A model generated the notes under the pieces. That model saw only the letters and a list, made by a program, of their open reading frames with translations. It was not told the DNA's origin and did not search any database. Made by a program: the position numbers and the translations under genes. A DNA stretch of 64,000 nucleotides from Marinobacter bohaiensis (GTDB taxonomy: Bacteria > Pseudomonadota > Gammaproteobacteria > Pseudomonadales > Oleiphilaceae), in contig NZ_QGEH01000003.1 in the NCBI RefSeq assembly GCF_003258515.1, positions 248,001 through 312,000 on the forward strand, written 5' to 3'. Shown piece by piece: positions 8,944 to 20,112 of this stretch. Each line of letters starts with the position of its first letter. Position 1 is the stretch's first letter.

Positions 8944-9774
8944 ATGATGAGATTGGGTTCCGACGTGCAAAAGCCGGTCATCGTTTTGCTGCTGGCGTTG
9001 TGGGGGCTTCTGTTCGCTTCGAACGCATGTGCGGAGAACGTGGTGAATTACCTGGTGGTGGAGGACAAGACGCGGCCCTTCCAGATTGTGGAAAAGGGGG
9101 AGAGTCGCGGCGGCATCGTGTCAGACATGGTGGACGCCATTTTCGCGGACTCGGACTACACCGTCCGCCACCGGGTCTTCCCGGTCAACCGCCTGCGCAA
9201 GGTGATTGCCAACAACGAGCTGGATCACTGGATCGCCTACGATGCGCCGCAGTGGGACAGCTTCGGCGAGCACGGCCAGTTCGTCGACGTACCGGTTCTC
9301 AATACCCATCACGTGCTGCTGACCTGTCGCGAGGACTTGCCTGCGCGTATCGATTCGATCCGCCAGATCGAAGGCCTGAGGATCCTGACGCTGCGTCATT
9401 TCGATTACGTCGCGCTGGACCGGGCTGCCGCCAAAGGCACGATTCGACAGCTTCCCATCGATCGTTACGAAGCCGGTATCCAGTTGGTCAGCCTGGGGCG
9501 GGCGGATGGTTTCGTGGAGATGGAGTCGCGGCTGCAGTTCCACGTCGGGCAGCACGCCGAGGTGGCCGGTCCCTGTCTGCGCTGGCTTGACTTCAGCGCC
9601 ATTATCCCGGATTTTCCACTGTACCTGACCGTCGACAGCGACTGGCCCCCCGAGTTCGCCGCTTTCGTAGCGGAGCGCATCCGCTCGCTGCAGCAGTCCG
9701 GCGCTTTCGACCGTATCACCACCCACTATCTGGGTTCAGACGACGGCCAGGATTTTAGGCCGGTCGCCCAGTAG
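8944..9774 (+). CDS. Periplasmic solute-binding-like protein (SBP_bac_3 type)
   Basis: About 276 residues from the ATG at 8944. Possible starts also exist at 8905 and 8947; GGGGTAAGG upstream favours 8944 or 8947. A signal peptide is clear: a hydrophobic run VIVLLLALWGLLFASNACA with likely cleavage before ENV. The mature part resembles the type 3 solute-binding fold used by amino-acid transporters and by stand-alone sensors. No transporter subunits are adjacent, so a free-standing ligand sensor linked to the nearby signalling genes is an inference. Its 3' end overlaps the convergent response-regulator gene by 39 bases. Confidence 0.7.
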   Translation: MMRLGSDVQKPVIVLLLALWGLLFASNACAENVVNYLVVEDKTRPFQIVEKGESRGGIVSDMVDAIFADSDYTVRHRVFPVNRLRKVIANNELDHWIAYDAPQWDSFGEHGQFVDVPVLNTHHVLLTCREDLPARIDSIRQIEGLRILTLRHFDYVALDRAAAKGTIRQLPIDRYEAGIQLVSLGRADGFVEMESRLQFHVGQHAEVAGPCLRWLDFSAIIPDFPLYLTVDSDWPPEFAAFVAERIRSLQQSGAFDRITTHYLGSDDGQDFRPVAQ

Positions 9775-11910
9775 CTGGTCGATGTCCGCCGCCGGGCGCG
9801 CGGGGCCGTAGAAGAAACCCTGGACCTGCTGGCATCCCAGGTTGCGCAGGTACGCGAGCTGCACATCCGTTTCCACGCCTTCCGCGACAATATCCAGCCT
9901 CAGGCCATGCGCCATGGCGACAATGGCGTTGACGATGCAGGCGCCGTCCTCACCGCTGCGAATGCCGCGCACGAACGACTGGTCCACTTTCAGGGTATGG
10001 ATGGGCAGGCGGTGCAGGTAGTTGAGGGACGAATACCCGGTGCCGAAGTCATCAATGGCGATGCGCACACCATGCTGGGCCAGTTGCTGCAGTTTGCGGC
10101 TGATCTGCTCCAGGTCGTTCATGATCACGTTTTCGGTGATCTCGATCTCCAGGTTCCGAAGCGGAAACGCCAGGCGTTCGAGTTGGGCGATCAGGTTGGG
10201 CACGAAGCGGGGGTGTTCCACCTGCAGCGGTGACAGGTTGACCGCCAGCCGCAGGTTGCGGTGGCCGCGTTCGATCCAGGCTTTGGTTTGCCGGCAGGCG
10301 ATGTTCAGCACTTCTTCGCTGAGATCGGCGATCAGCTTGGTTTCCTCGGCCAGCGGCAGGAAATCCCGCGGGTAGAGCAGGCCGCGCTCGGGGTGCTGCC
10401 AGCGCACCAGGGCCTCCAGGCCGACGACTTCCCCGGTTTCCGAGGCCACCTGCGGCTGGTAGTGGACGCACAGCTCGCCGTTGACCAGGGCCTGGCGCAG
10501 GTCCCGTTCCAGGCTGAGTCGATTGGCGGTATCGATGCTCATGGTATCGCTGTAGAAGCGGTAGCCGTCCTTGCCGCCGGCCTTGACGTGGTACATGGCA
10601 ATGTCCGAGCACTGGATCAACTGATCCATGGTTTCGCCGCACTCGGGAAACAGTGCGATCCCCACGCTGACACCGACGAACACTTCATGCTCGCCCAACT
10701 GGAAGGGTTCCTTGAGCACGCTGATCAGCTTGCGGGCGATCTTGCTGGCGTCGTTGTGGCTGGAAATGGCCGGCAGCAACAGGGTGAACTCATCGCCGCC
10801 GAAGCGGGACAGGGTATCGCCCTTGCGCAGGCAGCTTTCCAGCCGCTGGGTGACCGCCTGCAGGAGGCGATCGCCCATGGCGTGGCCAAGGGTGTCGTTG
10901 ACCACCTTGAAGCGATCCAGGTCGAGGAACATCACCGCCAGTTTCTGCTGATTGCGCTGGGCCTGGGTGATGGCCAGCATCAGGCGATCCTTGAACAGGG
11001 CGCGGTTGGGCAGGCGGGTGAGTAGGTCGTGGTAGGCCTGGAAGTTGATGAAGGCTTCCGCTTCCTTGCGCTCGGTGATGTCCCGCGCCGAGCCGTAGAC
11101 GCTGGGCTCCCTGGCCGGGCCGCTGCCGGTCTGTTCCAGGTGCGGCAGGAAATGGCTGTTCTCGTCGCCGATGGGGAAAGCCGTGATCTCGAAGTGACGA
11201 TTGGCCTTGCGGCTGCCACGGGTCTTGAGCCGTATCTCGAACGTGCGCGGATTCTGGGCGTTGACGGCGGGATCCTGCAGGGCGTAGGTGCCCCGGGCGA
11301 CGTCCTGTTCGTCGATCAGGTGGCGGAAGTGGCGGCCGATCAGCTCGGCGGGCCGGTAGCCCAGCAGCGCTTCCACCTTGTGGTTGACGAAGCAGACGCG
11401 GCCCTCGCGGTCGAGCATGAAGACGATGTCGGGGGACGTGTTGACGATGTAGCGGTGCAGCTCTTCGGATTTCTGCAGGCGCAGTTGCACCGTGCGGTGG
11501 GCGGATTCCAGGGCCTGTTTGCTGAGCACGTTGCGCAGCGTGGCGAGCAGTTCCTCCGGATCGAACGGCTTCTTGATGTAATCCTGGGCGCCGCGGCGCA
11601 GGGCACGGCTGACGGCGGTAAAGGACGACTCGCCACTGACCACGATGACCGGGGTGCCAATCCGGCGCTCCTGGATGAACTGCATCACCTGGTGACCGTC
11701 GACATCCGGCATGCGCAGATCGAGCATCACCAGATCGAAGGCGTCGCGGCTCAACAGATCGCAGGCGGCTCGCCCGCCCAGTGCGGCAATCGCCTGGTAG
11801 CCCTCTTGCTCCAGAAGGTCCACCAGGGTGCGCAGGATGCGTGGCTCATCGTCCACGACCAGTATTTTTGCCTCGGAACTGCCTGTGTTGTGCAATCGGT
11901 CCGACGTCAT
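9736..11910 (-). CDS. Response regulator with REC, PAS, GGDEF and EAL domains (c-di-GMP turnover)
   Basis: 724 residues. Domain order: receiver domain (about 14-130) with acidic Asp20/Asp21, phosphoacceptor Asp64 and Lys113; PAS (about 150-285); diguanylate cyclase with intact GGDEF (371-375); EAL phosphodiesterase with EAL at 499-501 and a downstream DDFGTGYSSL. An RxxD inhibitory site (362-365) sits five residues before GGDEF, so product inhibition is likely. Both output domains look catalytically complete, and which activity dominates cannot be told. The start overlaps the stop of the upstream histidine kinase (ATGA), so the two are translationally coupled and probably a cognate pair. Confidence 0.93.
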   Translation of the reverse strand: MTSDRLHNTGSSEAKILVVDDEPRILRTLVDLLEQEGYQAIAALGGRAACDLLSRDAFDLVMLDLRMPDVDGHQVMQFIQERRIGTPVIVVSGESSFTAVSRALRRGAQDYIKKPFDPEELLATLRNVLSKQALESAHRTVQLRLQKSEELHRYIVNTSPDIVFMLDREGRVCFVNHKVEALLGYRPAELIGRHFRHLIDEQDVARGTYALQDPAVNAQNPRTFEIRLKTRGSRKANRHFEITAFPIGDENSHFLPHLEQTGSGPAREPSVYGSARDITERKEAEAFINFQAYHDLLTRLPNRALFKDRLMLAITQAQRNQQKLAVMFLDLDRFKVVNDTLGHAMGDRLLQAVTQRLESCLRKGDTLSRFGGDEFTLLLPAISSHNDASKIARKLISVLKEPFQLGEHEVFVGVSVGIALFPECGETMDQLIQCSDIAMYHVKAGGKDGYRFYSDTMSIDTANRLSLERDLRQALVNGELCVHYQPQVASETGEVVGLEALVRWQHPERGLLYPRDFLPLAEETKLIADLSEEVLNIACRQTKAWIERGHRNLRLAVNLSPLQVEHPRFVPNLIAQLERLAFPLRNLEIEITENVIMNDLEQISRKLQQLAQHGVRIAIDDFGTGYSSLNYLHRLPIHTLKVDQSFVRGIRSGEDGACIVNAIVAMAHGLRLDIVAEGVETDVQLAYLRNLGCQQVQGFFYGPARPAADIDQLLGDRPKILAVV

Positions 11911-13967
11911 GCCTTGGGCTCGTTGTTTGAGGGCGGTTGTTCTTCTTCACCGGAGTCGTCCGGATGTTCATTGGGTTGCGCCGCAGGCAAGAGGATACGG
12001 AATCCGGTACCGTCCTCGCCAGTCCGGCAACTGATGAGCCCTCCCAGCTCATCGACCAACTGCTTGACGATGCTCAGGCCCAGGCCGCGGTGGCCCTCGC
12101 CCTTGTCGCTGGTGACGGGGCGGAACAGGCGACGCCGGATCGCCGCGGGTAGCCCGGGGCCCGAATCCGCAATGTTCAGCTCCACCCAGGCGCGATCCTC
12201 CTGCCAGATGGGGGCGATGGTCTGTATGTGGATCGCTCCGCCCGCCGGCTGACATTCGACGGCGTTTCTCACCAGATTGATCACCACCTGACGCACCGGG
12301 CCCTGTGTGGCCTGCACCCGGGTGTCCGCCCGGCTCAGTTGCGTCTCGCAGTCGATGCCATTGGGGGCGAACAGGGCCTCCTCGAAGAGGTCGCCCAACA
12401 GCTTCAATTCGTCGTTCAGCACCAGGCCATGGTCCGCGTCGTCAGCGCCGGCGTCCGTCTGGGCATCGCTGATACGCACCAGCAGGCCCGCGGCCCGGTC
12501 CAGTTCCTCGCGCACCACGTGCAGGTCAGGCTGCAGTTGATCCGTGCCTTCAATCGTCTGCATCTTACCCTGCAACTGGTGGATGTACTGTCGCACGATG
12601 GTCAGTGGGTTGCTGACTTCATGCACGCGCTTGCGCAGCTCGAGTTCCCGGGCCAACTGGTCCAGATCGGCGTTGCGGCTGTTCGGGGCCGGTTCCGACA
12701 GGCCCGAGGCCAGTGCTCCCATGCGCTCGGCAAACAGTTGGGTCAGCGGGACCAGGTTAAGGGGCTCGCCGCCACGGTCGAGGCCGATGACGAAGACGCC
12801 GTAGTCGGTTTTTCCGTTGCTCACCGGCACGGCGGCCATGGCGGGGCAATCCAGCAGCCCCAGTAGCTGTCGGTCGAGGATGGTGCCGTCGTTATTGTCG
12901 AGGATGTCGCTGGCGCGTCGGGTGGCCACGCGGCTGACCAGGCTGCGCGGATGGTCCAGCGGCACGGTGATGGCCGGCGGTGCGGTGCGCGTGGCGGCCA
13001 ATAACCTGAGCTCGCCGTTATCGGCGCCGAACACGAGGCAGGATCGTCCGGTGAGGGTAGCCAGATTGTTGAGTGCGCTGCCCAGTAAGGCGGGCAGGGA
13101 CGATGGCGGAGGTATCGCGCCCAACGACTGCTCCACCAGGGCCGAATGGATGACCCGGTTGGCCAGTTGGCGATGAACGCCGGCACCGTCGACCGGCCCG
13201 TCCAGGGGAATGTCGAGACTCTGCGCCATCGCGGTGACTTCATGTTCGATGCGGCTGCCGATTTCCCGCGTCAGGGCGGCGGTCAGCCCGAACAGGGTTT
13301 CGGCGGCTTCGACGCCGCCGGCTTCGGCCTGGGCGAGGCGCGAGGACAGGTTGATCAGTTTGGCCAGATGCCCGGCCTCGCGGATGTCGGCAACCGGGGC
13401 CTGCTGATGGCGAATGGCATCGACGGCAATGGCATCCAGGCCCCAGTGGCTGGCCAGCCGGACCGCCATGGCCACCTGGTTGTCGAGCAGAGCCTGCTGG
13501 GTCGGGCCGGGGGGATGGCGCAGCGCGCACAGCTCGCCCACGTTGTGCAGCAGGCCCACCAGGAAGGCTTCTTCGCTGTGCGGGTAACCGGTGAGTCGAC
13601 CGAGCGCGCGGGCCGTCAGCGCGGTGGTGAGGCTATGGCGCCAGAAGTCACGCAGCGGCTGCCAGCAATCGGGTGCGGGGTCCTGCGTGAGCTGGCGCAG
13701 CGATGCGGTGATCACCAGCGCCTGGACTTGCTGGATGCCGAGCCGCAAGAGAGCCTGTTCGATCGACTGAATATCACCGGCGCGGCCATAGAGGGCGGAG
13801 TTGGCCAGCGCCAGAACGCGTGCGCACAGACCGGTGTCGGCGCTGATAATGCGGCCGATTTCGCGATAATCACCGTTGCCGCGACAGGCGTCCAGAGCCT
13901 GCAGCACCACATGGGGCAGGCTGGGCAGATCGCTGTCAGCAGGAAGTTCGTTATGAGCCCGAGTCAT
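11907..13967 (-). CDS. HDOD-GAF sensor histidine kinase
   Basis: 686 residues. An HDOD domain occupies about residues 15-215 (HD-related, non-catalytic signalling fold), then a GAF-like region (about 285-420). The kinase core has phosphoacceptor His449 in KRVHEVSNPL, N box NLVRNAVE, DSGPGLP and the G box GLGLSIVKQL. The C-terminal tail is acidic and proline-rich. There are no membrane segments, so it senses a cytoplasmic cue. It is the first gene of a two-gene operon with the c-di-GMP regulator, overlapping it by four bases. No good ribosome binding site precedes the ATG, and a 15-bp palindrome covers the start. Confidence 0.9.
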   Translation of the reverse strand: MTRAHNELPADSDLPSLPHVVLQALDACRGNGDYREIGRIISADTGLCARVLALANSALYGRAGDIQSIEQALLRLGIQQVQALVITASLRQLTQDPAPDCWQPLRDFWRHSLTTALTARALGRLTGYPHSEEAFLVGLLHNVGELCALRHPPGPTQQALLDNQVAMAVRLASHWGLDAIAVDAIRHQQAPVADIREAGHLAKLINLSSRLAQAEAGGVEAAETLFGLTAALTREIGSRIEHEVTAMAQSLDIPLDGPVDGAGVHRQLANRVIHSALVEQSLGAIPPPSSLPALLGSALNNLATLTGRSCLVFGADNGELRLLAATRTAPPAITVPLDHPRSLVSRVATRRASDILDNNDGTILDRQLLGLLDCPAMAAVPVSNGKTDYGVFVIGLDRGGEPLNLVPLTQLFAERMGALASGLSEPAPNSRNADLDQLARELELRKRVHEVSNPLTIVRQYIHQLQGKMQTIEGTDQLQPDLHVVREELDRAAGLLVRISDAQTDAGADDADHGLVLNDELKLLGDLFEEALFAPNGIDCETQLSRADTRVQATQGPVRQVVINLVRNAVECQPAGGAIHIQTIAPIWQEDRAWVELNIADSGPGLPAAIRRRLFRPVTSDKGEGHRGLGLSIVKQLVDELGGLISCRTGEDGTGFRILLPAAQPNEHPDDSGEEEQPPSNNEPKA

Positions 13968-13977
13968 AAATTATGAC
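13963..13977. repeat. 15-bp perfect palindrome over the histidine-kinase start codon
   Basis: GTCATAAATTATGAC: arms GTCATAA (13963-13969) and TTATGAC (13971-13977) around one central A. On the minus strand it spans the ATG of the HDOD kinase. It could be an operator or a start-masking hairpin, or a chance feature of an A/T-rich spot. Confidence 0.4.
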
Positions 13978-14234
13978 GACTTCTTCACGTTCGGTTATGT
14001 CGAGGTGAGCTTAGCCAATCCTTTCATAAATTCAACGCAAACATGTACAGCTTTTGAACGGATTTGTCCCGTTCTGGTTGTAAAATTGCGTAAAGTTTAA
14101 TCGTTGTGCCCGCTTCTCCGGGATTTGCACCTGTCCGGCTTCCTGCCAACGGCGTTACAATCCCGGGTTATCCCGGCTCCCGGACCGATGTCGCAGACCT
14201 TACTCGGCGGGGGCGCTTCGCAGGCAGTGGAGTG

Positions 14235-15581
14235 ATGCCGTTCATGGCTGGAGATTCCGACGGAACCACCCGATCACCCCGTATCCTCGCCGTGACCGGT
14301 GGCAAGGGCGGTGTGGGCAAGACCTCCGTGGCCCTGAACCTGGCACTGGTGCTGGCCCGGCAGGGACATCGCGTGCTGTTGCTGGACGGGGATACCGATC
14401 TGGCCAACGTCACCATCATGTTGGGGCAGTATCCCGGGCGCACGCTCGAACACGTCTTCGGCGGGGAGTGCTCACTGGGCGAGGCGATTTTCGAGGCGCC
14501 GTTCGGGCTGCATATCCTGCCGGGAGCGTCCGGTGTTGAGCGCTGCATCGGTATCGCCCCGTCCGACCGGCTGAGCCTGTTCCGCGGGTTGGCCGCGTTT
14601 GAGAAGCGCTACGACTACATCCTCATTGATACGGCTGCGGGGCTGCAGGCCAACGTGATGCACATGATCGCCAGTGCCTCGCTGGCCTGCGTGGTGGTGA
14701 CGCCGGACCCGACGTCGCTCACCGATGCCTTCTCCCTGCTCAAGGTCCTTAAACGTCGCGGCTACAAACGCACCCCGAGTGTACTGGTGAACATGGCGCG
14801 CGGCGCGAGCCAGGCCCAGTCCATCTTCCAGCGCTTCTACGCCGCCTGCCAGCGCCATCTGGAGATTCGCCCCCATTACCTGGGAGGCATCTGGCGCGAC
14901 GAGGCCCTGCGCCGGGCGATCGCCAGTCAGCGGCCGGTGGCGTTGCTGCCGGAAAACGATCCGGCCTGCCGGCAATTCTGGGCCCTGGCGGACATGGTCA
15001 AGGTCCGATTCGACCAGGTGGCCCCGCGCCGCGCCGGATTTGCCGCCTACTGGAATCGCCTGGCCGAGCGCCGTCAGCCGGTTTCTGGGGCGTCGCCGGC
15101 CGCGCCTGTCCCCCGTCCAGAAACCTCACCGGCCCGGCAGGTCGATGCCCGCTGGCGCGACTGGACCCGGGAGCTGGAATCCCTGCTGGACGCACCGGAA
15201 GCGACGCCACTGCAGCGTTACGAGGCCCTGACCAGTTGCTTTGCACTGTTTGGGCGCACGATGGACGAGGACAGCATCGAGATCATCCAGACCGGCCTGG
15301 CATCCATGGCCTGGGAGCGACTTCCGCCGGAGCAGCGCAATCAGCTCGCAGCGCATCTCCGTCATCTGGCAGAGCAGGTGGAAGCGCCGTCATCCGACGT
15401 GCCGCCTGGCCAGCCGCCGGCCCCGGACCGGGCCCTCGACGCGGCAGGCGGACCCCGTTACGATGAAGGTCGATTCGGCAGTCAGGACGGACTGGTGCAG
15501 GCCCTGCGGGAGCAGCCGGATCACCTGTCCCTGGACGCCTGGCTGGAGTCGATTGCCCGCGATCGCAACGGTTCTTCGTGA
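14235..15581 (+). CDS. MinD/ParA-family ATPase with long C-terminal extension (FleN-like core)
   Basis: About 448 residues from ATG 14235; ATG 14244 and an upstream GTG at 14106 are alternatives, with GTGGAG at 14227-14232 as the only Shine-Dalgarno-like sequence. The deviant Walker A motif TGGKGGVGKT (21-30) is followed by LLLDGDTDLAN and YDYILIDTAAG, as in MinD, FlhG/FleN and related ATPases. After about residue 270 comes an arginine- and proline-rich linker and a helical C-terminal region of about 150 residues that I do not recognise. No flagellar or division genes are adjacent. Its divergence from the HDOD kinase and c-di-GMP genes suggests control of something placed at a pole, but this is inference. 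Confidence 0.8.
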   Translation: MPFMAGDSDGTTRSPRILAVTGGKGGVGKTSVALNLALVLARQGHRVLLLDGDTDLANVTIMLGQYPGRTLEHVFGGECSLGEAIFEAPFGLHILPGASGVERCIGIAPSDRLSLFRGLAAFEKRYDYILIDTAAGLQANVMHMIASASLACVVVTPDPTSLTDAFSLLKVLKRRGYKRTPSVLVNMARGASQAQSIFQRFYAACQRHLEIRPHYLGGIWRDEALRRAIASQRPVALLPENDPACRQFWALADMVKVRFDQVAPRRAGFAAYWNRLAERRQPVSGASPAAPVPRPETSPARQVDARWRDWTRELESLLDAPEATPLQRYEALTSCFALFGRTMDEDSIEIIQTGLASMAWERLPPEQRNQLAAHLRHLAEQVEAPSSDVPPGQPPAPDRALDAAGGPRYDEGRFGSQDGLVQALREQPDHLSLDAWLESIARDRNGSS

Positions 15582-15962
15582 TGTCGAGTTGAACGTCGGT
15601 AACAGCCATTTCCCACATGCGGCCTGGTTGATGGCTGCTATTCGAAAGATGTCTGAATCTTCACTGTTACCCGATCACAAATCGATTAATTTGTAACCGG
15701 ACTTTTTTGTTTTCTTGCTCCAGGTCACCAATCTGTCACACCGTGCACCGTAACATGGCCCGACAAATCGTTTCCGAAACCTTTGGGGGCCATCCGCCGT
15801 CCGTCGTTGGAGTGCAGGGTGCGGAAGACCTTCTTTTCAAAATCATAGCGTTAGGCTGTTCAGGGTTTTACCTGGCGTCAACCACGCAGGGATTGGCGTA
15901 GTTGATGCATTATTCATCAAAGTCGTCTGTTGCTGGTTTCTTCATCGAGAAGGAGTTTCGTC
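15582..15962. other. Intergenic region upstream of the fatty acyl reductase
   Basis: 381 bases without a credible gene. It holds an inverted repeat ACAAAT (15677-15682) / ATTTGT (15689-15694) followed by a T-rich run, which could be a weak terminator for the ATPase gene. A second, cleaner inverted repeat lies at 15902-15920. No convincing sigma70 or sigma54 promoter is seen. Confidence 0.5.
15902..15920. promoter_or_regulatory. Inverted repeat, possible operator of the fatty acyl reductase
   Basis: TTGATG (15902-15907) and CATCAA (15915-15920) form perfect arms around a 7-base centre, 42 bases before the start codon. The arms resemble FNR half-sites, but the spacing is wrong for FNR, so a different dimeric regulator is more likely. 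Confidence 0.4.
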
Positions 15963-17489
15963 ATGCCGTACACCGTTGAACCTAACGGTTCCCTCGTATT
16001 GAAAGCGATGCGGGGTAAGCATGTGCTGATTACGGGAACAACCGGCTTCCTGGGCAAAGTTGTACTGGAAAAGCTGATCCGGACAGTACCTGATATCGGA
16101 GGGATCCACCTGCTCATCCGCGGTAACCGTCGTTACCCGAACGCCGATGAGCGCTTTATGGGCGAGATCGCATCCTCGTCCGTGTTCGAGCGTCTGAAAA
16201 TGGAAGATCCGGACGCCTTCGATCTGTTTATTGAAGAGAAAATCCACTGCGTGACCGGCGAGGTGACGTCGCCACGCTTCGGCCTGTCCGAAGAGGCGTT
16301 CCAGACCCTGGCGGGGCAACTGGACGTGGTCATCAATTCCGCCGCCAGCGTCAATTTCCGCGAGGAACTGGACAAGGCGCTGCAGATCAACGCGCAATGC
16401 CTGCATAACATCATCAACCTGTCCCGTGCCGGCGGCGACCTGCCGGTGGTCCAGGTGTCCACCTGCTACGTCAACGGCATGAATCCCGGCCAGGCCGGGG
16501 AGGCCGTGGTCAGCCCGGCTCGTGGTGGCATCGAGCAGGGGGCCGACGGCTACTTCGACGTGGACGGGCTGATCCATCTGCTCGAGGACAAGATCGCCGA
16601 CGTCAAGGCACGCTACTCCGGCCAGACGCTGGAGAAGAAGCTGGTGGAGCTGGGGATTCGCGAAGCCAACCATTATGGCTGGAGCGATACCTACACCTTT
16701 ACCAAGTGGATGGGCGAGCAGATTCTGGGGCGTGAGCTCCCGTCGTCCGCCCTGACCATCCTGCGTCCGTCCATTATCGAGAGTGCGCTGGAGGAACCGG
16801 CCCCGGGCTGGATCGAAGGGGTCAAGGTGGCGGATGCCATCATCCTCGCGTACGCCCGTGAAAAAGTGGTGCTTTTCCCCGGCAAGCGCAGCGGTGTTAT
16901 CGACGTGATTCCCGTCGACCTGGTGGCCAACAGCATCATCCTTTCCGTCGCCGAGGCGATGTCGGAGAAGCCGAAGCACCGTGTTTACCAGTGCTGTAGT
17001 GGCTCCGGCAATCCCATCAGCCTGGGTGAGTTCATCGATCACCTGATGGACGAGGCGAAGGAGAACTACGCCGCCTACGACCGGCTCTTCTATCGCCAGC
17101 CACGGCGCCCGTTCATGGCCATCAACCGCAAGGTGTTCGGAGCGGCCATGTCCGGAGCTCGCCTGCCGCTTCAGGTGGCCAACCGGGCCCTCAAGCTGAT
17201 GGGCAGCGAGCGTGAGCTGCGGGCGTTGCGCAACATCGACACCACGCTGTCGCTGGCCACGATCTTCGGCTTCTACACGGCGCCGGACTACGTGTTCCAG
17301 AACGACAAACTGCTGTCGCTGTCGGAGCGCATGGGAGAACTGGACCGCAACCTGTTCCCGGTGGACGCCCGTCGCATCGACTGGGCCACGTACCTGCGCA
17401 AGATTCACCTGGCCGGACTCAACAAGTACGCGCTGGGGGATCGCACCCTCTATCGCCTGCGCTCGCGCAAGCAACGCAAGGCCGCCTGA
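15963..17489 (+). CDS. Fatty acyl-CoA/aldehyde reductase, alcohol-forming (wax ester pathway)
   Basis: 508 residues from the ATG at 15963, preceded by AAGGAG; an in-frame TTG at 15930 lacks a site. NAD(P)-binding motif TGTTGFLG is at 24-31 and the SDR catalytic pair is Tyr244 and Lys248 in YTFTK. From memory, long segments (for example around GIREANHYGWSDTYTFTKW and GVIDVIPVDLVANSIILS) match the roughly 513-residue Marinobacter fatty acyl-CoA reductase that makes fatty alcohols for wax esters. The C-terminal half carries the NAD_binding_4/FAR-specific region. Single gene with a hairpin behind it. No wax ester synthase is in the window. Confidence 0.88.
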   Translation: MPYTVEPNGSLVLKAMRGKHVLITGTTGFLGKVVLEKLIRTVPDIGGIHLLIRGNRRYPNADERFMGEIASSSVFERLKMEDPDAFDLFIEEKIHCVTGEVTSPRFGLSEEAFQTLAGQLDVVINSAASVNFREELDKALQINAQCLHNIINLSRAGGDLPVVQVSTCYVNGMNPGQAGEAVVSPARGGIEQGADGYFDVDGLIHLLEDKIADVKARYSGQTLEKKLVELGIREANHYGWSDTYTFTKWMGEQILGRELPSSALTILRPSIIESALEEPAPGWIEGVKVADAIILAYAREKVVLFPGKRSGVIDVIPVDLVANSIILSVAEAMSEKPKHRVYQCCSGSGNPISLGEFIDHLMDEAKENYAAYDRLFYRQPRRPFMAINRKVFGAAMSGARLPLQVANRALKLMGSERELRALRNIDTTLSLATIFGFYTAPDYVFQNDKLLSLSERMGELDRNLFPVDARRIDWATYLRKIHLAGLNKYALGDRTLYRLRSRKQRKAA

Positions 17490-17507
17490 TTCCGGGTGGT
17501 TTCCAAA

Positions 17508-17550
17508 GCCTGCTCCCCGGCTTCAGGCGGGGCGCAGGCCGTTTCTGTTT
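17508..17550 (+). terminator. Hairpin terminator after the fatty acyl reductase
   Basis: GCCTGCTCCCCG (17508-17519) pairs with CGGGGCGCAGGC (17528-17539), 11 of 12 positions, with an 8-base loop. A broken T-rich stretch (GTTTCTGTTTC) follows, so termination may be imperfect. Confidence 0.5.
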
Positions 17551-17920
17551 CAGCCTCTCTTCTTTTGCTGTCGCGCTTGGATCAGCGCGCCGGACAGCGC
17601 TATTCTGACAGCAGCGATGTTCCAGCGGGCCGGCGAGAAGGGCCGTTTCCAGGGCGTCCAAATGTCCAGCAATAATAGGACCTTAGTCTAATTCAATCCG
17701 GCTGTTGCTGCGTGTTGAACTACGGGAAGGATAGAAGGGCCTGTCTGGCGACGCGACACCCCCTGCTCCCGTCGCCCGCGGCCGGCCGGTCATCTCGACC
17801 GGCCCATGCCTCGCACAACTGAGTCGAACGCATTACCGGATCCGGGGCGCCGATTCGTGTGTTGAGAGTTCCACCGATTCCAATAACGATAAATCCGATC
17901 CATAGATCAAGGGGAGCACC
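17551..17920. other. Intergenic region upstream of acs
   Basis: 370 bases between the reductase hairpin and acs, with no credible gene. A short perfect palindrome TTAGTCTAA (17683-17691) lies 230 bases before acs and could be a binding site for the adjacent LuxR-type regulator, but a 9-base match is weak evidence. No clear promoter boxes are seen. Confidence 0.4.
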
Positions 17921-19873
<1,953 letters not shown>

Positions 19874-19920
19874 CCGGGCTCTGATATCAGGTAGCGGTGT
19901 GCTCCCTGATGTCGACTCAC

Positions 19921-19957
19921 AAAGCCAGCGGATGCCTCGGGTGTCCGCTGGCTTTTT
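19921..19957 (+). terminator. Intrinsic terminator of acs
   Basis: AAAGCCAGCGGA (19921-19932) pairs perfectly with TCCGCTGGCTTT (19944-19955) around an 11-base loop, followed by a T run. Confidence 0.9.
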
Positions 19958-20112
19958 GCGTTTGATGGCGGGGTGGGTATGAGCGCCGTGCGTGCTATCA
20001 TTCGCTAAACAGCTGCCTCGCGTCCAGGGCAGCATGAGTCGCGACGGACGGAAGGCGGGCCCTTGGGGTTCGCGTCCCACAGGTTGAGAGATTGAAGGAG
20101 GCCAATCGCCCG

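Noticed and set aside
15942-17474. 510-codon minus-strand frame over the fatty acyl reductase
   Set aside because: Shadow of the reductase, which has clear catalytic motifs and a good ribosome binding site.
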